DNA of 64,000 nt from Serripes groenlandicus (taxonomy: Eukaryota > Mollusca > Bivalvia > Cardiida > Cardiidae): the NCBI GenBank assembly GCA_031761405.1, contig JASEVX010000006.1:27547533-27611532 (forward strand), read 5' to 3'. How positions within the stretch are numbered: position 1 is the first letter of the stretch; each line of letters opens with the position of its first letter. This document shows positions 35,708 to 47,599 of this stretch, in pieces. The position numbers were made by a program, and so were the translations under genes. Under the pieces are notes generated by a model, which saw only the letters and a program-made list of their open reading frames with translations, was not told the DNA's origin and ran no database searches.

Positions 35708-35929
35708 CTAAAACGATACAAGATCTTTAATGTCAAGGTTAAAGAACTAATTGGCACCACACAGTTATGGATAAACCTGAATTACTTTTGTCAATGTCAA
35801 AAGACAAAAGCAATCAGATCTTTCAATGGGACAGTTACAATGCTGGAAGTTCCAAGTGTCAAGTGTATGAGGTGTGCTAGACTGAGTTCTCAATTTCTCT
35901 AATCTCTGTACTGTGTATATGGGATTTCC

Positions 35930-36180
35930 CTACTTAAACTAAATTCCCCATTTTGCAGGATGTGCATGGAATATTCATTCTCTGCAAATGAGTTCCCCAA
36001 TACACTATTTATACAATTATTGTGTATGGATGGGGCCTAATTTAACCGAGTTCCCTCATTTTGTTAAATCATCTTTCTCGTGTATCAGACTATTACTGAG
36101 TTCCCCATTTTGCTAGATTTCCAAGTATTGTGTATGACTCTGCCTATTGTAACCAAGTTCCCCTTTTCACTAGATCATAA
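35930..36180. repeat. Diverged 57-bp repeat
   Basis: Four degenerate units of 'GAGTTCCCCATTTTGC' ... 'GTATTGTGTATGA', the same family as 42335-42470, 45570-45650 and 47600-47925. Confidence 0.75.
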
Positions 36181-36816
36181 TTTTTGTGTATGAGGATTGA
36201 TTTCATAATAAACATTGGCAGCTTTCCGACTTAAGAAGTACCAACTTAAGAAGTAACAGCAGTCTGCTGGTTGGCATGCGAGTCCCAGAATCAAGGAGGT
36301 GAACTTTGATTTGCTTATTTTGTTGTATTTATATTGGTTTGGCAAGGATACATTTTCTTTTTTTGTGCTTCTAAAACTTTGTTGTTGGATCAAACATGTA
36401 AATTTCCTTAAGAGTATGACAAAATTCCATTCGAAACATGATGTACTACGCAGTAAAAATAATTCAAGAGTGCCATGATGGCCCTGAATCGCTCACTTGA
36501 ATTATGCAAGGTGATTTGTCATTCCATAACAGTCAACCATGATAGCTATATACAAGGACAAAAAAACAAGGCCCATCCCCTGGCCATCATGTTTTTCAAC
36601 AGATCTGAATAATTTGAACAATCTAAGAACATTTGTGCCAAACTATTTTCAAAACAGACAAGGGCTTTTGTACATTTTTTTTATAAATACAAATGAGGAA
36701 AACAAGCCGCATCCCCTAGAGGCCATGTTTTTCACCATATCATAATTACTTGAACACTCTTAGTAAAGGTTCATCTAAGGAAAATGTACCAAAATATTTT
36801 CAAATTGGGCCAGTAC

Positions 36817-37414
36817 AGTTAAGAACATCATGAAATTGACAATCTGAGCAGAACGTGATTGGATCGTGAGCGTGATTGGAACAAAGTTGGAACGCTTTAT
36901 GAGCGGAACAAAATTTTGCGCTCTGAACGAAACAATCATAATGATTGCAAAAATCCAATCATTCGCTCATTGAACGGTTGCAACAATTATCCGATAATTA
37001 TTATTTTACGAAACTATTTTATTAACCCTTTCCCACATACGACAATTCTGCAGCAGACGACTTTGAACATATTTTGTCAAAAAATAGAAAATCTTTATAA
37101 TTGATTGGATAACCTATGACTAAAAGTGGAAAGCATTGTGGCAAAGGAGAAATTGCTCGTTCTGAGCAATTTCTTCTTTTGTCACTATGTTTTTAAAAAG
37201 CCTTCTGCTGCAGAGGCGTCAGAAAGCGTCTATAAAAAAGCGCTCAATCTGAACGGAACGGAAAAAAGCTCTCAATCTGAACGGAACGGAAAAAAGCAAT
37301 CACAATGTTATGAATGAGTGAACGATTTGAGAGCGGATTGGAACGTGAGCGGAGAGGAACGGAACGGCGCGGAGCGTGAATGGTAAATTTGTCAATTTCA
37401 AGATGTTTTTAACT
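36817..37414. mobile_element. 598-bp TIR element with GTAC duplication
   Basis: The ends are inverted: AGTTAAGAACATCATGAAAT on the left against ATTTCAAGATGTTTTTAACT on the right. GTAC is duplicated at 36813-36816 and 37415-37418. Removing it restores 'GGGCCAGTACTTCTGGACAA', which matches intact repeat units near 45958. Sub-terminal sequence is full of GAGCGGAACG-type words on both arms. A TTAA MITE is nested inside. Confidence 0.8.
37022..37240. mobile_element. TTAA MITE nested in TIR element
   Basis: Left end TTAACCCTTTCCCAC, then 'GCAGCAGACGACTTTGAACA' and 'GAGGCGTCAGAAAGCGTCTA'. The right GGGAAAGGGTTAA end is missing, so this copy is truncated. Confidence 0.7.
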
Positions 37415-39006
37415 GTACTTCTGGACAAGAAGATCTTTTAAGTGTTTACTATATGCATATAAGGAAAATAACTAAGTTAGATAAAGATTAATCCAGAAAT
37501 ATTGCTTCTATTGTATTAAAACAAGAAACAAGCAAATCTTAAGAAAATTGATATCTCCCACCAAATGAACATTTGCATTAAAAATGTGCATGCTTAACAC
37601 ATTGCAATTAAGAGGTGGTGGGCAAGAGACATGTGACATCATTTGGCATGTATCATAAGCTTTCTACAATAAACAATCCTACAAAGTTTTGAATAAATCC
37701 AGCAAACCAGTAGTGAGGTATAAATCCAGACAGACAAATTGCCCATATCTGTAAAAACAATAAAGGGCTATATTTCCATTATTAGTGGGCAGATTGGAAC
37801 AGCATTCAGGGTGCATCATTGACATTAGCCTATCACTTAATACAATCTACAAAGTTTCAACCAAATCTGACAAACCAGTATAGAGTTATAGATAATTCCA
37901 GGATAAATTGCCTGTTATTTTTGATAACTCCATTATAGGTAATAAAATGGATTGCATCAGGATTTGGCATGCATCATTTGCTCATTAATATATACAATCC
38001 TACAAAGTTAACCCGATCTGGCAAACCAGTATCAAGTTATGGTTCCTGAAGGTCTAACTGACTATATTTTTAAAGTAACAAAGAGCTATAACTCTGCTAT
38101 CAGTGGGCATAATGTAACAGCATGTAGTGTGCATTATGTACCTATCACTATATTCAACTTTCAAAGTTTCAAACAAATTCACTATAATTGTTAGACAGAC
38201 AGACGCCGGACAAAAAAAAAGTAATCCATTAGTGCCTACCATGCTACGCAGGTGACACAAAAGTGCTATAACTATAAGCCTATCACCATATACAATTCCT
38301 ACACATTTTCAACAAAATCCGACAAACTATTATTGAGTTAGGGCTCCAGAAGAATCATTTGCCTATATGATTATAATAACAAAGTGGTATTACACCCCAA
38401 TTATAAAACAAATTGCAACAGGATCTAGTAATGCATCATTTGCTTATTAATACAATCCTTCAAAGATTCAACCAAATCTGACAATTAAACCATTATCGAG
38501 TAATGGGTCCAGAAGTGCAAATAGCTTATATTTTTTAAGATAATAACAAAAGGCAATTACTCCACTATTTGTAGGTGGATTGCAAGAGGATTTGGCACGA
38601 TTCATTTTCCCATTAATATAATTATTCAATCCTACCAAATAAATCATTTTAATTCGAGTTGACCCATATTTAAACATGATGCAGATGAACATTTCTACCA
38701 GGCCAAACTGTGTCCAGGATATTTGATGCTAAACAGGCAAAAAGAACCCCAAGTATGAAATTTGGAGGTTTTTGTATCTATAAACAGTGCAATATTTTTG
38801 TTTTTGCAAAACTTGTTTCAGGTTGTTATCTTTAATCATTCAATAATTATGAAATGCTTCATATTACCAAATAGCAAATGTCAGTATAATGACATCCATA
38901 TTTTTGTTTACATAATTTCCTATTATCTTCTGACGACCTTTTTGCCTGTTCAATAAATTTTAGCATCCAAAATTTAGATTTAAGAAAAATTGCTTTTTTG
39001 AAAAAG

Positions 39007-40645
39007 CGCTTGTCTCCCCATAGGGGAGGAAAAGAAATGATGGAGATGAATTTCATAGTTTTGGACTGGAGATGAGGCAACAGTGACAATCCTCAGCTAT
39101 TGAGCGTAAACCATTTTTCAGCTGTAGGTTACCATGACCTTTGCCTTTGACCTACTGACATCAAAATCAAATAGGGGTCATCTACAGGTTGAGACCAACC
39201 TGCACACCAAGTATGAAGTTCCTCGGCATAAGCATTCTTGAGTTATTGAGTAAATAACATTTTCAGGTGAAAGTTACCATGACCTTGACATTTGACCTTG
39301 TGACCTCAAAATCAAACAAATTCAATAAAGGTCATCTACTGGTTAGGACCAACCTGCACACCAGGTATGAAGTTCCTCAACGTGAGCATTATTGAGCGAA
39401 AACCATTTTTCAGCTGAAGGTTATCATGACCTTGACCTTTGAGCTAGTGACCTCAAAATCAATAGGGGTCATCTACTGGTGGTGACCAACCTGCACACCA
39501 AGTATTAACTTCCATGGCTAAAGCATTCTAGTTATTAAGCAAAAACAATGTTTCAGCTCATTGTTACTGTGACCTTGACCTTTGACATTGTGACCTCAAA
39601 ATCAAACAAAAAATCAATAAGGGTCATCTACTGGTTAGAACCAACCTACACACCAGATATGAAGTTCCTTGACATAAGTATTCTTTAGTTATTGAGCAGA
39701 AACCATTTTTCAGCTGAAGGTAACCATGACCTTGACCTTTAACATAGTGACCTCATAAAAAAAAGTAAATATGGGTCATCTGCTGGTGATGACCAACCTG
39801 CACACCATGTATTAACTTCCATGGCCAAAGCATTATACAGTTATTAAGCAAAAACTATTTTGCAGCTCATTGTCACTGTGACCTTGACTTTGATCTCAAA
39901 ATCAAACAAAATCAATAGGGGTCTTCTACTGGGCATGGCCAACCTGCATACCAAGTACGGATTTCCTCCGCCCAAGAGTTCTTCAGTTATTGCGCGGAAA
40001 CCATTTTTTACCTCACAAGGTCACCATGACCTTGACCTTTGACATCACAATCAATAGGGGTCATCTACTGGTCATGACCAACCTGCATACCAAGTATGAA
40101 GTTCCTACGCCCAAGCGTTCTTCAGTTTTTGAGCGGAAACAAGTGTGACGGACGTGACTTGACCACTGTGACCTTGACCTTTGACCTTGAAATTAATAGG
40201 GGTCATTTGCTGGTGGTGACCAACCTGCACACAAAGTATGAAGTTCCTGGGCCCAAGCAAAAACAATTTTTCAGCTCATTGTCACTGTGACCTTTCAGCT
40301 CAAGGTCACTGTGACCTTGACTTTAGACGTACTGACCTCAAAATCAATAGGGGTCTTCTACTGGGCATGACCAACCTGCATACCAAGTATGGAGTTCCTC
40401 TGCCAAAGCGTCTTCAGTTATTGAGCGGAAACCATTTTTTACCTCACAAGGTCACCATGACCTTGAATTTTCTGTTATCTTATGTTTTTCTGTCATGACC
40501 AACCTGCATACCAAGTATGAAGTTCCTACGCCCAAGCGTTCTTCAGTTATTGAGCGGAAACAAGTGTGACAAGACGGAAGGACGGACGGAACTGGCAAAA
40601 ACAATATGTCACCCCCATGTATGGGGGGGGGGGGAGACATAATTA
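39007..40645 (+). mobile_element. Hairpin-ended tandem-core element
   Basis: Begins at TGTCTCCCCATAGGGGAGG and ends with CACCCCCATGTATGGGGG then GGGGAGACA, so the termini are inverted. About ten units of ~110-150 bp carry 'CATGACCTTGACCTTTGAC', 'GGGGTCATCTACTGGT', 'GACCAACCTGCACACCAAGT' and 'GTTATTGAGC.GAAACC'. An ACGGACGGA track precedes the 3' hairpin. No protein. Confidence 0.72.
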
Positions 40646-40671
40646 TAGCTACTGTCAATTTAGTTACTTAC

Positions 40672-40773
40672 TAAAAACGACTCGGAATAAGAAACATCAA
40701 GCTCAGAGTCCGACACATCTGGTCGACCATCCAAAATATTTACTTCAGATGGTTCACATCTGCCACCGGGGAA
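40672..40773 (-). CDS. Acidic linker exon of the SET-type gene
   Basis: 102 nt, acceptor ACTTTTTCAG, consensus donor GTAAGT, phase 0 on both sides. Reads FPGGRCEPSEVNILDGRPDV then SDSELDVSYSESFL. Its end joins in phase to VFDDSIPNN of the 3' exon, and its start joins in phase to the FV end of any of the three 124-nt exons. I know no domain for it; such acidic Ser/Asp runs are often disordered. Confidence 0.7.
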
Positions 40774-40984
40774 CTGAAAAAGTAATACTTGTTTTAAGTG
40801 ATTACCTAAATTTCAATTTTTAGTCAAGACGCTGCTCAGTTTCTTTTGACTGACCAATGATAATATGATTATTTCCCTGCTACACTTAGTTTATGATCTC
40901 ATAAGTTTATTGAATACTCTCCTAGGTCAATGCCAAGAGTTTTGAAAGGAAACATGTCATTTTACAGCATCACATTTTATGAAA

Positions 40985-41306
40985 CAAGAGGGCCATGATG
41001 GCCTTGATCGCTCACCTGATTTTTTTTCCCACTTTAGCTATATAAGCCCCTCCCCCCCCTTGAAAATCTGCCAACCAGTTTGGGAGAAGAATTTTGAAGC
41101 TTTTTTCATTTTGTTGCCATGGAAACCAGAATTCTGCATGGATCCCAAAAATTTTAAGGAATTCTGGCGAGAACATTGAGAGGATGCTTTCTGTGAAGTT
41201 TCATCCCAGTTGACCCAACGGTTACAGAGGAGAAAATGTTGACGGACGACGGACATAGGGCGATCACAATAACTCACCTTGAGCACTTCGTGCACAGGTG
41301 AGCTAA
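40985..41306 (+). mobile_element. Short CAAG...CTAA element (322 bp)
   Basis: CAAGAGGGCCATGATGGCC at the start; GAGCACTTCGTGCACAGGTG then AGCTAA at the end. Only one core unit and a short ACGGACGACGGAC track remain. Confidence 0.75.
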
Positions 41307-41499
41307 AAATAGATCTGCCTAAGATGAACACAATCCCAATGAACTTTACTCTGATAAAATACTATCATATTAGAATCCCAGAGCAATTTCACTTTCTATG
41401 AAATTCATACATATATTGCTCATTACAGATGAATGTTGAGCAAACCAATTAAAATCCTAGATGTAAGGTACTTGACTTTAATGTCTGTTTCTGGACTTA

Positions 41500-42710
41500 A
41501 AAAGTTTAAACCATTTTCAACACCATTTGGGTTACAACACGGCAGCCAGTCTTCCTAACCAGGATAAAATTTGGTATTCCACCAATACTAACTAATTTCC
41601 TCGCAAAAACTGACATGCTTTCTCACTGGAATCAAGATGAGCAATGAATCACCAGACACAATGTCCAGGCTCAGATCAACACAGAGAAGTTAAGCTAGCC
41701 TGTGTGGGGCTCAAACCTGCATACCCTTAATTGGCAGACTGGAGCTATAGATCAAAATTCCATTGAAATAGAAATGAGTTCTGTAATTTTGAGTTTATAT
41801 TCTTATATGCACCGGTTTATCTACAAAATATAATATCGACTGCATTAAAGGCATTACCACAAACTTTGAATCATCATAGATGCTGCCATCAACAGTCTTG
41901 TCTGGGAGCTGTGTGCTGTCAGACTGCATGATCGACGCCTCAGTATCTCCTTGGATGGTCCTATCAGCTTCCTCAGGTACCCTAAAACAATACAAGATAT
42001 GTAATGTCTAGGTCAAAGAACTAATGGGCACTGGTCACAAAGTGATGGATAAACCATAATTACTCTTGTCAATGGTGAAAGACAAACGCAATCAGATCTT
42101 TAAAATGGACAGTAACAATGCTGGAAATTCCCAGTTACATAAAGTGTATCGGATATGCCTTAACTGAGCTCCCAATATCTCTTGTCTCTGTGAACCGAGT
42201 TCCCCATTTTGCAGATTGTGTATGGAATATTCATACCATTTCACAAGTTAAACAGTTGTTGTGAGAAGGAATGTGCCTTACTTAACAGAATTCCTGATCT
42301 TGCTAAATCATCATTCTCGTGTATGAGATATGCTTATTGTAACTGAGTTCCCCGTTTTGCTAAATTTCCAAGTACTGTGTATGATGTTACCTATTTTTGC
42401 TGAGTTCCCCATTTTGCTAAATTACCAAGTATTGTGTATGACTGTGCCTATTTTAACTGAGTTTCCCATTTAGTTAGATCATAATTTATGTCTATAAGAT
42501 GTTCTTCACCTGAGTTTAACAGTAAAACTCTTGACTCACAGATGACATCCTTTAGAAAGTGCATTACAGAGAGGAACAAGAGATGTTTGTCAAACATAAT
42601 TCAAAGTTTGAGGATGGTAGGTACAGTTCTTAATCCCATTGTGATGATGACTGATATTTGCAGATATTATGTATCCTCCAGGTCCAGGCATTGTTGAGTC
42701 ATCACTCAGA
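41500..42710. repeat. Exon-bearing duplicated segment, copy 1
   Basis: A SINE-like piece ('ACACGGCAGCCAGT...', tRNA-like 'TGGGGCTCAAACCTGCATAC' on the minus strand), the 124-nt exon, and a short 57-bp minisatellite, ending near 'GTACAGTTCTTAATCCCATT'. Copies 2 (about 44916-45830) and 3 (about 46780-48010) are almost identical. Confidence 0.85.
41858..41981 (-). CDS. 124-nt exon, copy 1 of three
   Basis: Acceptor ATTGTTTTAG, donor GTAATG. After one G completing a codon it reads VPEEADRTIQGDTEASIMQS then DSTQLPDKTVDGSIYDDSKFV (41 codons), phase 2 in and 0 out. Entry from the 52371-52437 exon (ends AG) gives Arg. If read after another copy, i.e. in phase 0, it opens GGT ACC TGA, so two copies cannot be used together. 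Confidence 0.68.
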
Positions 42711-42714
42711 CAAG

Positions 42715-43680
42715 CTTAACAAAGGTTTTTGTGTTCAAGGTCACTGTGACCTTGACCTTTGACCCAATGACCTCAAAATAAATAGGGTTTATCTACTGGT
42801 CAGGCCCAACCTCCAAGTCAACTTTGAAACTTTGAGGACCATAGGTCCAGGCATTGTGAGTTATCACTCGGACAAGCTTAAAAAAGGTTTTTGATTTCAA
42901 GGTCACTGTGACCTTGACATTTGACCTAATGACCTCAAAATAAATAAGGTTCATCTACTGGTCAGGCCCAACCTCGAAGTCAAGTTTGAGGATCATAGGT
43001 CCAGGCATTGTTGAGTTATCATTCGGACAAGCTTAAAAGGGAAGATTGATGATCATAGGTCCAGGCATTATTGAGTTATCATTCGGACAAGCTTAAAAAG
43101 GTTTTTTTTGTTAAAGGTCACTGTGACCTTGACATTTGACCAAATGACCTCAAAATAAATAGGGTTTATCTACTGGTCAGGCCCAACCTCCAAGTCAAGT
43201 TTGAGGACCATAGGTCCAGGCATTATTGAGTTATCATTCGGACAAGCTTAAAAAGGGTTTTTGTGTTCAAGGTCACTGTGACTTTGACCTTTGACCCAAT
43301 GACCTCAAAATAAATAGGGTTCATCTACTGGTCCGGCCCAACCTCCAAGTCAAGTTTAAGGATCATAGGTCCAGGTATTGTTGAGTTATCACTCAGACAA
43401 GCTTAAAAAGGAAGTTTGAGGACCATAGGTCCAGGCATTATTGAGTTATCATTCGGACAAGCTTAAAAAGGGTTTTTGTGTTAAAGGTCACTGTGACCTT
43501 GACCTTTGACCCAATGACCTCTAAATAAATAAGGTTCATCTACTGGTCAGGCCCAACCTCCAAATCAAGTTTGAGAACCATAGGTCCAGGCATTGGTGAG
43601 TTATCACTCGGATAAGCTTGAAAAGGGTTTTTGTGTTCAAGGTCACTGTGACCTTGACCTTTGACCCAATGACCTCAAAA
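42715..43680. repeat. ~150-bp tandem repeat with AGGTCACTGTGACCT palindromes
   Basis: About six units with 'CAAGGTCACTGTGACCTTGA', 'CCAATGACCTCAAAATAAAT', 'GGTTCATCTACTGGTCAGGC' and 'ACCATAGGTCCAGGCATT'. It resumes at 44874-44915 after the inserted element. The exact 15-bp AGGTCACTGTGACCT occurs at 42738, 42900, 43115, 43485 and 43640. Confidence 0.9.
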
Positions 43681-44873
43681 CAAGTAACTGGAGGATTGCA
43701 AGCAATACCATAGTCCCCTACCGGTTTGCACTTTTGAGTCAAAAATTAGGCAAGCAAGAGTTATGGTTCATGTCCACTGCACTCCCCCTTGATGAGATGC
43801 ATCCATGTGAGAAATTTCATAACCATAGCGAGTACAGTTTTGGAGATATGCTCCGGACAAAAATCAAGTATGAAAATAAAGAAAGGGAAATAACTCAAAA
43901 ATTAGGGAAACAAGAGTTATGGTTCATATGCACTGCACTCCGCATTGATGAGATGTATCCACATATGGAATTTCATAGACCTAGGTAGTATAGTTTCGGA
44001 GATGTGCTCCGGACAAAGAACTGGATTCCGCCCGCGCAATAACTCAAAAATTAATCAAGCAAGAGTTATGGTTCATCTGCACGGCAACCCCCCTTGATGA
44101 GGTGTATCCATGTGTGAAATTTCATAACCATAGGTAGTATAGTTTTAGAGATATGCTCCGGACAAAAATCAAGTATGAAAATAAAGAAAGGGAAGTAACT
44201 AAAAAATTAGGCTAGCAAAAGTTATGGTTCATGTCCACTGCACTCCCCCTTGATGAGATGCATCCATGTGTGAAATTTCGTAACCATAGCTAGTACAGTT
44301 TTAGAGATATGCTCCGGACAAAAATCAAGTATGAAAATAAAGAAAGGGAAATAACTCAAAAATTAGGCAAGCAAGAGTTATGGTTCATGTCCACTGCACT
44401 CCCCCTTGATACGATGTATTCATGTGTGAAATTTCATAGCCATAGCTAGTATAGTTATGGAGATATGCTCCGGACAAAAATCAAGTATGAAAATAAAGAA
44501 AGGGAAATAACTCAAAAATTAGGCAAGCAAGAGTTATGGTTCATGTCCACTGCACTCCCCCTTGATGAGATGCATCCATGTGTGAAATTTCATAACCATA
44601 GCTAGTACAGTTTTGGAGATATGCTCCGGACAAAAATCAAGTATGAAAATAAAGAAAGGGAAATAACTCAAAAATTAGGGAAGCAAGAGTTATGGTTCAT
44701 ATGCACTGCACTCCGCATTGATAAGATGTATCCACATATGGAATTTCATAGCCATAGCTAGTACAGTTTTGGAGATATGCTCCGGACAAAAATTTGCCGG
44801 ACTGACTGACTGACTGACTGACGGACGGAGTGCAAACCTAATAGTCCCCTTCGGCACGCCGGTAGGGGACTAA
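43681..44873 (+). mobile_element. CAAG...CTAA element with ~156-bp core (1193 bp)
   Basis: Starts CAAGTAACTGG and soon has TAGTCCCCTACCGG; ends with hairpin AGTCCCCTTCGG-CACG-CCGGTAGGGGACT then AA. The core is seven ~156-bp units ('AGCAAGAGTTATGGTTCATG', 'GATATGCTCCGGACAAAAAT'), followed by (ACTG)n and ACGG. The host repeat reads CCTCAAAA|TAAATAGGG in uninterrupted units, and exactly those bases flank the element, inserted between A and T with nothing duplicated. The layout resembles the 'pearl'-type bivalve elements as I remember them. Confidence 0.82.
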
Positions 44874-44915
44874 TAAATAGGGTTCATCTACTGGTCAGGC
44901 CCAACCCCCAAGTAA

Positions 44916-45830
44916 AGTTTAGCTAGCCTGTGTGGGGCTCAAACCTGCATACCCTTAATTGGCAGACTGGAGCTATAGATCAAAATTCCATTGAAAAAGA
45001 AATGAGTTCTGTAATTTTGAGTTTATATTCTTATATGCACTGGTTCATCTACAAAATATAATATCGACTGCATTAAAGGCATTACCACAAACTTTGAATC
45101 ATCATGGATGCTGCCATCAACAGTCTTGTCTGGGAGCTGTGTGCTGTCAGACTGCATGATCGACGCCTCAGTATCTCCTGGGATGGTCCTTTCAGCTTCC
45201 TCAGGTACCCTAAAACAATACAAGATCTGTAATGTCTAGGTCAAAGAACTAATGGGCACTGGTCACACAGTGATGGATAAACCATAATTACTCTTGTCAA
45301 TGGTGAAAGACAAATGCAATCAGATCTTTAAAATGGACAGGAACAATGCTGGAAATTTCAGGTTTCGTAAAGTGTATCGGATATGCCTTAAATGAGCTCC
45401 CAATATCTCTTGTCTCTGTGAACCGAGTTCCCCATTTTGCAGATTGTGTATGGAATATTCATACCATTTCACAAATTAAACAGTTGTTGTGAGAAGGAAT
45501 GTGCCTTACTTAACAGAATTCCTGATCTTGCTAAATCATCATTCTCGTGTATGAGATATGCTTATTGTAACTGAGTTCCCCGTTTTGCTAAATTTCCAAG
45601 TACTGTGTATGATGTTACCTATTTTTGCTGAGTTTCCCATTTAATTAGATCATAATTTGTGTCTATAAGATGTTCTTCACCTGAGTTTAACAGTAAAACT
45701 CTTGACTCACAGATGACATCCTTTAGAAAGTGCATTACAGAGAGGAACAAGAGATGTTTGTCAAACATAATTCAAAGTTTGAGGATGATAGGTACAGTTC
45801 TTAATCCCATTGTGGTGATATTTTGAGGTT
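44916..45830. repeat. Exon-bearing duplicated segment, copy 2
   Basis: Joins the repeat above at '...AAGTTT|AGCTAGCCTGTGTGGGGC' and is nearly identical to copy 1 through 'AGGTACAGTTCTTAATCCCA'. One 57-bp unit is missing relative to copy 1. Confidence 0.85.
45086..45209 (-). CDS. 124-nt exon, copy 2 of three
   Basis: Same splice sites and phases as copy 1. Differences in the protein: Glu for Asp in EEAERTIPGD, Pro for Gln after TI, and His for Tyr in SIHDDSKFV. Ends FV at the GTAATG donor. Confidence 0.68.
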
Positions 45831-46735
45831 TTTCCCTATATGAGTCTATGAACAAGCTCCGCCCCATGGCGGCCATGTTTTTCAACAGATTGGAAATATT
45901 TGAACAATTTGTCAAAGGGTGCCCCAAGGAACATTTGAGCAAATAATTTTCAAATCGGGCCAGTACTTTTGGACAAGAAGATTTTTAAAGTTTTAACAAT
46001 GCACATATAAGGAAAACAAGCTCCGCCCTCTGGCGGCCATGTTTTTCAACGGATCGGAAATATTTGAACAATCTTGGTAAAGGGTGCCCCAAGGAACATT
46101 TGTGCGAAATAATTTTCAAATCGGGCCGGTACTTTTGGACAAGAAGATTTTTAAAGTTTTAACAATGCACATATAAGGAAAACAAGCTCTGCCCCCTGGT
46201 GGCCATGTTTTTCAACAGATTGGAAATATTTGAACAATCTTGGTAAAGGGTGCCCCAAGGAACATTTGTTCAAAGTATTTTTTAAATCGGGCCAGAACTT
46301 TTGGACAAGAAGATTTTTAAAATTTTACCAATGCACATAAAAGGGAAATAAGCTCCGCCCCCTGGCGGCCATGTTTTTCAATGGATCGGAAATATTTGAA
46401 CAATCTTGGTAGAAGGTACCCCAAGGAACATTTGTGCAAAATAATTTACAAATCGGGCCAGTACTTTTGGACAAGAAGATTTTTTAAGTTTTGGTTAATT
46501 TCCCCTTTTTTGTTGCCGTGGCAGCCAAAGTTCTGCATGGAATAGAATTCTTTGAACAAGTTTGAAAGAGATCCACCCAAGAAACATTCCTGTAAAATTA
46601 TTTTGAATTTGGTTAAGTGGTTTTGGAGGAGAAGTCGTTTGTAGGAAAATGTGAACGGACGGACAACGACGGACGGTGAGCGATCACAAAAGCTCACCTT
46701 GCACTTTGTGCATAGATGACCAAAAAAGAATGTAA
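45831..46735 (+). mobile_element. Hairpin-ended element with ~170-bp core, old
   Basis: Four units with 'CTCCGCCCCCTGGCGGCCAT', 'GTGCCCCAAGGAACATTTGT' and 'CTTTTGGACAAGAAGATTTT'. Then come an ACGGACGGACAACGACGGACGG-type track and a 3' hairpin (GCTCACCTTGCAC-TTTGTGCATAGATGA) whose final CTAA is lost. Units of the same kind at 36540-36830 serve as the empty target of the 598-bp TIR element. Confidence 0.7.
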
Positions 46736-47129
46736 CAATTCACGGCACATCTGAGCTGCAACAATTGATGTATTTTACACCATTTTAACACCATAAGTTA
46801 TAAATATCATGGCAGCCAGTCCAACAAATGGCGTTCCTGGGTTTTGACCAGTACTAACAGGAATCTATCCTAAAACAACTTACATGATTTCCCACTTGAA
46901 TCAGAGATGAGCAATAAATGATCACCAGACACAATGTCCATGCTCAGATCAACACAGAGAAATTAAGCCAGCCTGTGTGGGGCTCAAACCTGCATACCTT
47001 TAATTGGCAGACTGAGCTATAGATCAGAATTCCATTGAAATAGAAATGAGTTCTGTAATTTTGAGTTTATATTCTTATATGCACCGGCTTATCTACAAAA
47101 TATAATATCGACTGCATTAAAGGCATTAC

Positions 47130-47253
47130 CACAAACTCTGAATCATCATGGATGCTGCCATCAACAGTCTTGTCTGGGAGCTGTGTGCTGTCAGACTGCA
47201 TGATCGACGCCTGAGTATCTCCTGGGATGGTCCTATCAGCTTCCTCAGGTACC
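47130..47253 (-). CDS. 124-nt exon, copy 3 of three
   Basis: Same splice sites and phases as the other copies. Reads VPEEADRTIPGDTQASIMQS then DSTQLPDKTVDGSIHDDSEFV. Private changes are Gln in DTQAS and Glu in DDSEF. It is the copy nearest the upstream exon at 52371-52437. Confidence 0.68.
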
Positions 47254-47599
47254 CTAAAACAATACAAGATCTGTAATGTCTAGGTCAAAGAACTAATGGG
47301 CACTGGTCACACAGTGATGGATAAACCATAATTACTCTTGTCAATGGTGAGAGACAAAAGCTATCAGATCTTTAAAATGGACAGTTACAATGCTGGAAAT
47401 TCCCAGTTACATAAAGTGCATCGGATATGCCCTAACTGAGCTCCCAATTTCTCTTGTCTCTGTAAACCGAGTTCCACATTTTACAGATTGTGTATGGAAT
47501 ATTCATACCATTTCACAAGTTAAACAATTGTTGTGAGAAGGAATGCGTCTTACTTAACAGGATTCCTGATCTTGCTAAATCATCATTCTCGTGTATGAG

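Larger units (their letters stand above)
36475..38256 (+). mobile_element. Old hairpin-ended element, degenerate
   Basis: Starts CAAGAGTGCCATGATGGCCC and contains diverged units, first 'GGCCATGTTTTTCA' type and then 'TCTGACAAACCAGTATAGAG' type. It reaches a GACAGACAGACGCCGGAC track and 'GCTACGCAGGTGACAC' near 38250. The 3' end is too decayed to place exactly. Sequence to 38700 carries more of the same units. Confidence 0.5.

Noticed and set aside
40566..40823. 85-codon plus-strand frame
   Set aside because: It is antisense to the well-spliced exon at 40672-40773 and runs into a poly-G hairpin.
41038..41331. 97-codon reverse-strand frame
   Set aside because: Falls within the 322-bp CAAG...CTAA element and its 3' hairpin.
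43734..43988. 84-codon frame
   Set aside because: Lies in the ~156-bp core units of a mobile element; other units carry stops in that frame.
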